A DNA stretch of 11,879 nt, taken from Deltaproteobacteria bacterium. Lineage in GTDB: Bacteria > Myxococcota_A > Polyangia > Polyangiales > Houyiibacteriaceae. The stretch spans positions 1-11,879 of the forward strand of contig JAFDFW010000042.1 in assembly GCA_019309605.1 (NCBI GenBank). The letters are read 5' to 3'. Of the stretch, positions 7,010 through 11,879 are shown one piece after another (positions within the stretch are counted from its first letter, which is position 1; each line of letters starts with the position of its first letter). The notes below the pieces were generated by a model. That model was given only the letters and a program-made list of their open reading frames with translations, made no database searches and had not been told where the DNA came from. The position numbers and the translations under genes were made by a program.

Positions 7010-8519
7010 GCCCCGATTGGGTCTCCCGCACGTCGGGAAACTCCTCGAGCGACCTTCCCTCCTCGCGAAACAGGTCGATCGATTCGAGAAAACCGTGAGC
7101 AAGCTCCGGGTCGAACTGGCTGCCGCCGCAGCGGTCGATTTCGGCGATGGCGATCTTGTGCGCCAGCGCTTTGCGGTAGGCGCGGTCGCTCGTCATCGCG
7201 TCGTACGTATCCGCCACGGCGATGATTCGCGCGATGAGCGGGACGTCGTTCCCTTTGAGACCGAGCGGGTACCCGAGGCCGTCCCAACGCTCGTGGTGTA
7301 GATGTACGCCCGGAATCAGTGGGTGCAGGAACTCGATCGGCTGCAAGATGTCACGACCGTGATCCGGGTGCTGTTTGAAGGTCTCGTACTCTTCCTGTGT
7401 CAATTTGCCGGGCTTGTTGAGGTTCATGACGCAGCCGATCTTGCCGACGTCGTGCATCAGCGCCGATTGGCGCACGATTTCGATGTCCGCGTCGCTCAGC
7501 CCGAGCTTGATCGCGAGAATCTGTGCGTAGGCCGCGACTCGCGCCGAATGCCCGGCCGTGTAGCGGTCCATCTTGTCGATTGCACTCGCAAGGCCGCGGA
7601 TGGTTTGCTTGAATGTCGCCTGCAGGTCTTCGTAAAGCCGCGCGTTCTCGATGGCGGCGGAGGCGCGGTCCGCGGTGGCGTGCAGGAGCTTGCGCTGCCC
7701 TTCGTCGAAGCGCTTGCCCAGGGTGTAGCTGAGCGCGCATAGAAAACCGATTGTGTCGCCGCGCGCGGTTAGGCGGGCGACGGCAAGAGAGTGCGGCGGG
7801 GGCTGGTGGCCAAGCTGATCGAAGTAACGCCAGCACCGCTCTCCATGCTCTAGGAGCGCGGGAGCGTGCACGAAATGCTCGTTCAAGGCCTCGATGCTTA
7901 GCGTGTCCGGCTCGCGTCTCATGCGAAAGTTCGGATTGAGCTCGGTGGTCCGCCGGTAGAAGCTTCCGCCGCCATCGCTCAAAAGCACCGTGACCACGTC
8001 GGAGTCTACCTCGTCGATCGCCGCGCGGCTCAGGGTGTGCACCACCTGTTCGAGCGAGAGGCTCGCGGCGATCGCTTCGCTCACCTTGTAGAGTGAGAGC
8101 GCCTCCTTGAGACGGAAGTTCTCAGCTTCGAGCCGCTGCTTTTCGAGCCCACGCCGAATCGTGTGGACGACTTCCTCGACCTTGAACGGCTTGAGAACGT
8201 AGTCGTATGCGCCCTGCTTCATCGCGTCGATGGCGGTCTCGACGGTTCCGAAGCCCGTCATGATGATCGTCACCACGTGCGGCGTGTGTTTGCGGATGGC
8301 GCCGAGCAGTTCGAGGCCGCCCATGTTCGGCATCTTCAGGTCGCTCAGGACCAGGTCGAAGCGATCGCGTGAGAGCTCGACCAGCGCAGCGCTGCCGTCC
8401 TCGGCGGTGCGAACGTAGAAGCCCTCCATCGTCAGGAAGTCCGCGAGAATTTCCCGGATGACCTCCTCGTCGTCGACCACGAGGACCTTCGCGACGTCTT
8501 CGCTTAGCTGCCCGCTCAT
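6990..8519 (-). CDS. Response regulator with REC, GAF and HD-GYP domains (c-di-GMP phosphodiesterase)
   Basis: HD-GYP proteins hydrolyse cyclic di-GMP, here predicted to be under phosphorelay control. The 509-residue protein has a receiver domain (10-125) with acidic D16/D17, phospho-acceptor D60, T88 and K110. A short helix (about 120-145) leads to a GAF-like sensor domain (145-295) and then a complete HD-GYP domain (300-480): H324, MHDVGKIG (H356, D357, K360), HPDHG (384-388), HHERWDGLGYP (H408, H409, GYP 416-418) and ADTYDAMTSDRAYR. All expected catalytic positions are present, so it should be active. No sensor kinase is adjacent, so its partner is encoded elsewhere. The start is the ATG at 8519, where REC homology begins a few residues later; no strong ribosome site precedes it. 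Its end overlaps the convergent lipoprotein gene by 20 bases. Confidence 0.95.
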   Translation of the reverse strand: MSGQLSEDVAKVLVVDDEEVIREILADFLTMEGFYVRTAEDGSAALVELSRDRFDLVLSDLKMPNMGGLELLGAIRKHTPHVVTIIMTGFGTVETAIDAMKQGAYDYVLKPFKVEEVVHTIRRGLEKQRLEAENFRLKEALSLYKVSEAIAASLSLEQVVHTLSRAAIDEVDSDVVTVLLSDGGGSFYRRTTELNPNFRMRREPDTLSIEALNEHFVHAPALLEHGERCWRYFDQLGHQPPPHSLAVARLTARGDTIGFLCALSYTLGKRFDEGQRKLLHATADRASAAIENARLYEDLQATFKQTIRGLASAIDKMDRYTAGHSARVAAYAQILAIKLGLSDADIEIVRQSALMHDVGKIGCVMNLNKPGKLTQEEYETFKQHPDHGRDILQPIEFLHPLIPGVHLHHERWDGLGYPLGLKGNDVPLIARIIAVADTYDAMTSDRAYRKALAHKIAIAEIDRCGGSQFDPELAHGFLESIDLFREEGRSLEEFPDVRETQSGLMAPRR

Positions 8520-8535
8520 GAGCGTATGGCCATGG

Positions 8536-8565
8536 CTAGTACTCCGCTCCGCGCGGTCGTGTCAA
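8536..8565 (-). promoter_or_regulatory. Possible promoter of the HD-GYP regulator gene
   Basis: On the minus strand a perfect -35 box TTGACA (8565-8560) is followed after 18 bases by TACTAG (8541-8536), a weak -10. Transcription would start about 10 bases before the ATG at 8519, a very short leader. The -35 is convincing; the -10 is not. Confidence 0.4.
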
Positions 8566-8578
8566 ATCCGAGTCTCGG

Positions 8579-8607
8579 TTGCATTGCGGCTCCAAGCGCA
8601 CTTTGAT
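8579..8607 (+). promoter_or_regulatory. Weak candidate promoter for the CPBP protease gene
   Basis: TTGCAT (8579-8584) and TTTGAT (8602-8607) are spaced by 17 bases, each matching about four of six consensus positions. Transcription would begin near 8614, nine bases before the proposed TTG start. It is weak, but it lies in the only space between the divergent HD-GYP and protease genes. Confidence 0.22.
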
Positions 8608-8622
8608 ACATCCCGCTCGACC

Positions 8623-9180
8623 TTGCCATCGCCAACCCGGATCACGACGCTCGCGTTCGTCGTTTATGGCCCGCTGACAGTGGGGGCCTTGGCGTGGGCA
8701 TGGCTTGGTGGTGGCCGTTTCGCTTGGACTCTCGAGACCCCTTGGCTGTCCGCGCCGTACTCGGAACGCTTCGCGCTCTCGCTCGGCCTAGGCCTCGTGC
8801 TGGCGCTCGTGGTGGTCGCGATGACCCCGCTCCTCGTCGAACGAACCCAGTGGGCGCGCGCCCTTCACGTTGAGCTCGAGGCCATCATCTCTCCGCTGTC
8901 GTCGGCCGAGATCACGACGCTCGCGCTCGCTTCCGGCTTCGCCGAGGAGCTCTTCTTTCGAGGGGCGATGCAGCCGGTGCTGGGACTGCTGATCACCTCG
9001 GTGATTTTCGGCGCCGTTCACGTCGGGCCCAAGCCGGTCTTCTTTGCCTGGACGACCTGGGCGTTCGTCATGGGACTTCTGCTGGGGATGATCTTCGAGC
9101 TGACCGGTGTGCTCTGGGGCCCGGTTTTGGCACATGTTTGGATCAATCAGCGCAACATGTCCTTCATCCGGCGACATTGA
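8623..9180 (+). CDS. CPBP-family intramembrane glutamic protease (CAAX-protease-like)
   Basis: The product is a small multi-helix membrane protein with the three motifs of the CPBP (Abi) family: EELFFR with E108, E109 and R113, then FGAVH with H133, then HVWIN with H171 and N175. These form the active site of Rce1-type membrane endopeptidases. Hydrophobic helices occur near residues 8-28, 51-71, 115-135 and 143-163. With the TTG at 8623 the protein has 185 residues. The frame is open further upstream, to an ATG at 8458, but the stretch before residue 1 resembles no membrane protein and overlaps the divergent regulator gene, so I rejected it. The start is uncertain because no ATG or clear ribosome site is close. 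The substrate is unknown. It is followed after 37 bases by the FHA-GGDEF gene. Confidence 0.83.
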   Translation: MPSPTRITTLAFVVYGPLTVGALAWAWLGGGRFAWTLETPWLSAPYSERFALSLGLGLVLALVVVAMTPLLVERTQWARALHVELEAIISPLSSAEITTLALASGFAEELFFRGAMQPVLGLLITSVIFGAVHVGPKPVFFAWTTWAFVMGLLLGMIFELTGVLWGPVLAHVWINQRNMSFIRRH

Positions 9181-9205
9181 CGCTCGAGGCGACGCTTTCT
9201 ACCCT
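9177..9205 (+). promoter_or_regulatory. Promoter of the FHA-GGDEF gene
   Basis: TTGACG (9177-9182), five of six matches to the -35 consensus, is followed by a 17-base spacer and TACCCT (9200-9205), which keeps the key first, second and last -10 bases. The -35 box overlaps the stop codon of the protease gene. Transcription would start near 9212, about six bases before the GTG at 9218, giving an almost leaderless message and supporting that start. Confidence 0.5.
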
Positions 9206-9217
9206 GAGTCGATACCT

Positions 9218-10105
9218 GTGGAGACCGACATCAAAACGAGGGTCACTCCCTTCTCCGAGCCTCATATTTCGACCGCGGCCGGCCAGGATTGTCTGGTGGT
9301 GATCTACGCGCCGAGTTCCAGCCAATTGGGCAAGCGCTTCTCCTTGGCGGACGGCACGGTGAGGATCGGTCGCGGAGCCGAGAACAACGTCATGCTTCTC
9401 AGCGACAGCGTCTCGCGTAGGCACGCGCGCATCGAGGTTAGGTCTGGGAGCTATCATGTCCTCGACATGCATTCGACGAACGGGACGTACGTGAACGACG
9501 AGCTCGTGCAGGATCGTCAGCTTCGCCGCGGAGATCAGATCAAGATCGGCGACACGATCATGAAGTTCCTCAGTGGCGCCGACCTCGAATCGCAATACCA
9601 CGAGACGATTTATCGGATGACCATCATGGATGGGCTCACCGACATCCATAACAAGCGCTACTTCGTGGAGCAGTTGGATCGAGAGCTGTCCCGCGCGACC
9701 AGGCATGGGCGTCCGCTGACTTTGGTGATCTGTGACATCGACCACTTCAAGCGTGTCAACGACGAGTTCGGACACCTTGCCGGGGACCAGGTGCTCAAAG
9801 AGGTTGCGCAGCTCGCGAAGAGCCGGCTGCGCCCCGACGACGTGATCGCCAGATACGGTGGTGAGGAACTCGCGGTCATTCTTCCAGAGACCGACTTGGC
9901 GGGAGGCGTTCGCATTGCCGACGAGCTTCGAAAGATGATCGCTACTGAGACGTTCGTCTTCGAGGACGAAGACATCGACGTGACGATTTCCTGCGGCGTT
10001 GCCCAACTCGACCCGACATGGCGCTCCTACGACTTCGTTCGCGCCGCCGACGAACAGCTCTACGAAGCCAAGCGTTCCGGCCGCAATCGCGTCTGCCCTG
10101 GCTAG
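9218..10105 (+). CDS. FHA-GGDEF diguanylate cyclase
   Basis: The protein makes cyclic di-GMP from GTP and carries its own phosphothreonine-binding domain. The 295 residues comprise a short N-terminus, an FHA domain (about 25-118) with GR (51-52), SRRH (66-69) and STNGTYVN (86-93), a helical linker with DGLTDIHNKRYF (138-149), and a GGDEF domain to the end. Metal and substrate residues D173, D175, K178 and N181 are present, the signature reads GGEEL (214-218), and an inhibitory-site RxxD (R205 to D208) sits five residues before it. So it should be active and product-inhibited. The FHA domain suggests control by a Ser/Thr kinase, common in myxobacteria; no kinase is in the window. I chose the GTG at 9218 because it yields METDIKTRVT after initiation and follows a good promoter. 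An upstream in-frame ATG at 9107 would overlap the protease gene. Confidence 0.93.
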   Translation: METDIKTRVTPFSEPHISTAAGQDCLVVIYAPSSSQLGKRFSLADGTVRIGRGAENNVMLLSDSVSRRHARIEVRSGSYHVLDMHSTNGTYVNDELVQDRQLRRGDQIKIGDTIMKFLSGADLESQYHETIYRMTIMDGLTDIHNKRYFVEQLDRELSRATRHGRPLTLVICDIDHFKRVNDEFGHLAGDQVLKEVAQLAKSRLRPDDVIARYGGEELAVILPETDLAGGVRIADELRKMIATETFVFEDEDIDVTISCGVAQLDPTWRSYDFVRAADEQLYEAKRSGRNRVCPG

Positions 10106-10125
10106 TCAGTCGCCCTGACGAGACG

Positions 10126-10134
10126 TGCTAGGCT
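10126..10134 (+). promoter_or_regulatory. Extended -10 element before moeA
   Basis: TGC followed by TAGGCT (10129-10134) fits an extended -10 element of the form TGN-TANNNT. It ends eight bases before the moeA ATG, so the transcript would begin almost at the start codon. There is no Shine-Dalgarno sequence and no recognisable -35 box 16-18 bases upstream. This arrangement resembles the leaderless promoters described in Deinococcus. Confidence 0.35.
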
Positions 10135-10142
10135 CGGCCGCG

Positions 10143-11390
10143 ATGCGATCGATCGCTGAGGCCCTCACTTCCATGTTGCCGGCGTTTTCTCCCCTTGGGG
10201 AGGAAGAGGTGCATCTGACCAAAGCGTCGGGGCGCTACGTGTCTCGCAACGTGATGGCCCGCTTCGACGCCCCCCCCTTTGATAACAGTGCCATGGATGG
10301 CTACGCGGTGCGTGCCGCCGACGTCGCCTCCGCAGGCCCGGACAGTCCTGTTCGACTTCCGGTTCGGGGCGAATCCCGCGCAGGAGGGCCGCTGCCCGAG
10401 CCTCTCGAGTCGGGCACCGCCTGCCGCATCTTCACCGGCGCGCCGATGCCGAGCCGCGCCGACGCGATCGTCATTCAGGAAGACACCGAGCGTGACGGCG
10501 ACGAGGTGGTCATTCGGGAATCCTCGCGCGAGGGGGTGTACGTCCGCGCTCAGGGCAGTGACGTGCCATCCGGCACACTGCTCCTTCGGGCCGGCGACCG
10601 ACTATGGCCCGGAGAGATCGGGCTTCTCGCAAGCCAGAACATCGATCGCGTGCACGTCTTTCGCCGGCCCAGGGTTGCGATCCTCTCGACGGGTGACGAG
10701 CTTCGACAGCTCGGCGATGAGCTCGAGCCAGGCACGATCATCAACTCGAACGTCTACGTGCTGAGCGAGATGCTTCGGGCACTGGGGGCCATTCCCCTAG
10801 CCCTCCCCGCAGCGCGAGACACGCTGTCCGATATCGAGGCCTCGCTCCGGACGGCGCTCGAGGCGGACGTTGTCATTACGACGGGCGGCGTATCGGTGGG
10901 CGAATACGACTTCGTGAACGCGGCGTTCGAGAACGTAGGCATCGAGCCGATGTTTTGGAAGGTCCGCATGAAGCCCGGCAAGCCCACTGCCTTTGCCCTG
11001 TACCGGGGCAAACCCGTCATCGGTGTTCCGGGCAATCCGATCAGTGCGATGGTCGCCTTCGAGGTGCTGATCGCCCCCTGTCTGCGGAAGATGCTCGGCG
11101 ACCCGCAACCACATCCCGAGCCGGTGGTCGCACGGCTAAGAGATTCGTATCGCCGCCATCCTGGCCGCGTCGAGATCGCGCGCGCGGTCGCCACACGGGA
11201 GGGGGATGAGATCATCGTGGCCCTCCATCGGCTCCAGGGCTCGGGCTCCCTCCCGTCGTTCGTGGGCGTCAACGCCCTGGTCATCCTGCCCGCCGACAAG
11301 GGCGAGTTGGCCGCCGGGGAGAAGGTCGAGGCGATCCTTTGGGGCCCCGGATTGAAGGGTGCCAGCTCGATTTTCGACCAGATCGGCTAG
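10143..11390 (+). CDS. moeA: Molybdopterin molybdenumtransferase MoeA
   Basis: MoeA inserts molybdate into adenylylated molybdopterin, the last step in making molybdenum cofactor, in the cytosol. The 415-residue length is normal. Family motifs occur in order: PPFDNSAMDGYAVR (44-57, with D52), CRIFTGAPMP (94-103), VYVRAQGSDV (132-141, D140), LSTGDEL (181-187, E186), NSN (201-203), TTGGVSVGEYDF (246-257, D256), KPGKPTAFAL (277-286) and GVPGNPISAMVAFE (294-307). The C-terminal domain (about 325-405) is complete. I chose the ATG at 10143, where homology starts. A GTG at 10125 in the same frame lies inside a -10-like sequence and would add six residues. It follows the cyclase gene by 37 bases. No other cofactor gene or molybdate transporter is adjacent, so it stands apart from the usual mo-operon context. 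Confidence 0.96.
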   Translation: MRSIAEALTSMLPAFSPLGEEEVHLTKASGRYVSRNVMARFDAPPFDNSAMDGYAVRAADVASAGPDSPVRLPVRGESRAGGPLPEPLESGTACRIFTGAPMPSRADAIVIQEDTERDGDEVVIRESSREGVYVRAQGSDVPSGTLLLRAGDRLWPGEIGLLASQNIDRVHVFRRPRVAILSTGDELRQLGDELEPGTIINSNVYVLSEMLRALGAIPLALPAARDTLSDIEASLRTALEADVVITTGGVSVGEYDFVNAAFENVGIEPMFWKVRMKPGKPTAFALYRGKPVIGVPGNPISAMVAFEVLIAPCLRKMLGDPQPHPEPVVARLRDSYRRHPGRVEIARAVATREGDEIIVALHRLQGSGSLPSFVGVNALVILPADKGELAAGEKVEAILWGPGLKGASSIFDQIG

Positions 11391-11430
11391 CCGCTTCTGT
11401 TGTGATTTCAACTATTTGTGTGTTGTCTTC

Positions 11431-11458
11431 TTGACTGTTGGATCGCGATCATTATGCT
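11431..11458 (+). promoter_or_regulatory. Promoter of the DksA-type gene
   Basis: TTGACT (11431-11436), five of six matches, and TATGCT (11453-11458), four of six, are spaced by 16 bases in a relatively AT-rich gap after moeA. Transcription would begin near 11465, leaving a leader of about 20 bases that contains the ribosome site. This is the best complete promoter in the window together with the one at 9177. Confidence 0.6.
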
Positions 11459-11471
11459 GGCGCTCCCTCAA

Positions 11472-11478
11472 AGGGGGT
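11472..11478 (+). promoter_or_regulatory. Shine-Dalgarno site of the DksA-type gene
   Basis: AGGGGGT lies seven bases before the ATG at 11486. It is the only strong ribosome-binding site seen in the window, and it decides this start over an in-frame ATG at 11438 that would lie inside the promoter. Confidence 0.65.
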
Positions 11479-11485
11479 CAGAAGA

Positions 11486-11848
11486 ATGAAGAAGACCGAA
11501 CTGAAGCGGTTTCGCGCCGACCTGGAAGAGAAAAGAGACGCCGTAATTCGGCGTGCGCGCGAGACGATGGACCAGGATATGACCCTGGACGCCTCCGAGC
11601 TCCCTGACGAGATGGATCTGGCGTCGAGCGAGTATATGCAGTCGTTCACCTTCCGCCTCCGTGGGCGTGAGCGGGTATTCCTGCAGAAGATCGAGAAGGC
11701 CCTCAAGAAGCTCGACGAAGGTGTCTTTGGCGTCTGCGACGACTGCGAAGAGCCCATAAGCGCCAAGCGCCTCGAAGCCCGCCCCGAGACCGAGCTCTGC
11801 ATCCGCTGCAAGGAAGACCAAGAGCGGAACGAGCGCGACTTCGCGTAG
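11486..11848 (+). CDS. DksA/TraR-type zinc-finger transcription regulator
   Basis: DksA-family proteins insert a coiled coil into the RNA polymerase secondary channel and, with ppGpp, reset transcription of ribosomal and amino-acid genes. The 120-residue protein has a long helical region (1-75), charged and coiled-coil-like, carrying the tip motif DxxDxA as D41, D44 and A46 within PDEMDLASSE. A C-terminal zinc finger follows with C84, C87, C105 and C108 (CDDC and CIRC, 17 residues between pairs). All four cysteines are kept. The length is shorter than E. coli DksA (151 residues), mainly at the N-terminus, and typical of DksA-like proteins in deltaproteobacteria. It has its own promoter and ribosome site after moeA. 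It could be a DksA functional equivalent or one of several paralogues, so I give no symbol. Confidence 0.92.
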   Translation: MKKTELKRFRADLEEKRDAVIRRARETMDQDMTLDASELPDEMDLASSEYMQSFTFRLRGRERVFLQKIEKALKKLDEGVFGVCDDCEEPISAKRLEARPETELCIRCKEDQERNERDFA

Positions 11849-11879
11849 GCTCCCGGCCTACTCCCGATGCACTCGGCGT

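Noticed and set aside
8458..8622. Upstream extension of the CPBP protease to the ATG at 8458
   Set aside because: The added 55 residues are Ser/Arg-rich, not membrane-like, and lie partly antisense to the REC domain start.
9164..10006. 280-codon minus-strand frame opposite the FHA-GGDEF gene
   Set aside because: The plus strand holds complete FHA and GGDEF motifs; the antisense product is low-complexity and His/Arg/Val-rich without homology.
11849..11879. Terminator after the DksA-type gene
   Set aside because: Only 31 bases remain and no convincing stem with a T-run is visible.

Overview
The window is GC-rich and gene-dense, with almost no intergenic space. The protein types suggest a myxobacterium-like member of the former Deltaproteobacteria (Myxococcota): an Ffh with an extended basic tail, a REC-GAF-HD-GYP regulator, an FHA-GGDEF cyclase, a four-cysteine DksA-type protein and several lipoproteins. 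This placement is inferred from protein style only. No rRNA, tRNA, CRISPR array, insertion sequence or phage gene was seen.

Layout. Positions 1-2309 (minus) hold most of polA, cut by the window edge. The gene reads as broken: one in-frame deletion removes a metal-binding block of the 5'-nuclease domain, and a second deletion removes a conserved polymerase block and shifts the frame. Divergent from it, a tightly packed plus-strand cluster runs 2423-7009: ffh (signal recognition particle GTPase), a lipoprotein with a CBM9-like domain, a membrane HD-domain phosphodiesterase of the PgpH/YqfF type, and a small unknown lipoprotein. Adjacent genes here overlap or lie about 30 bases apart. A convergent minus-strand gene (6990-8519) encodes a REC-GAF-HD-GYP response regulator; its end overlaps the last lipoprotein gene by 20 bases. 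Divergent from that, on the plus strand, are a CPBP-family membrane protease, an FHA-GGDEF diguanylate cyclase, moeA (molybdenum cofactor insertion) and a DksA/TraR-type zinc-finger transcription factor with its own clear promoter and Shine-Dalgarno site.

How the genes work together. Ffh and several membrane or exported proteins sit side by side. The central 5 kb also groups three cyclic-dinucleotide enzymes: a predicted c-di-AMP-type phosphodiesterase, a c-di-GMP phosphodiesterase (HD-GYP) and a c-di-GMP synthase (GGEEL with an intact inhibitory site). The HD-GYP and FHA-GGDEF proteins are predicted to have opposite activities under different inputs (phosphorelay versus phosphothreonine binding). 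MoeA and the DksA-like protein are housekeeping or global-regulation genes.

The most notable observations are the double deletion in polA, the loss of its proofreading residues, and promoter-like -10 elements placed so close to start codons that several messages would be leaderless or nearly so. I did not find convincing evidence of a wholly new defence or mobile system.
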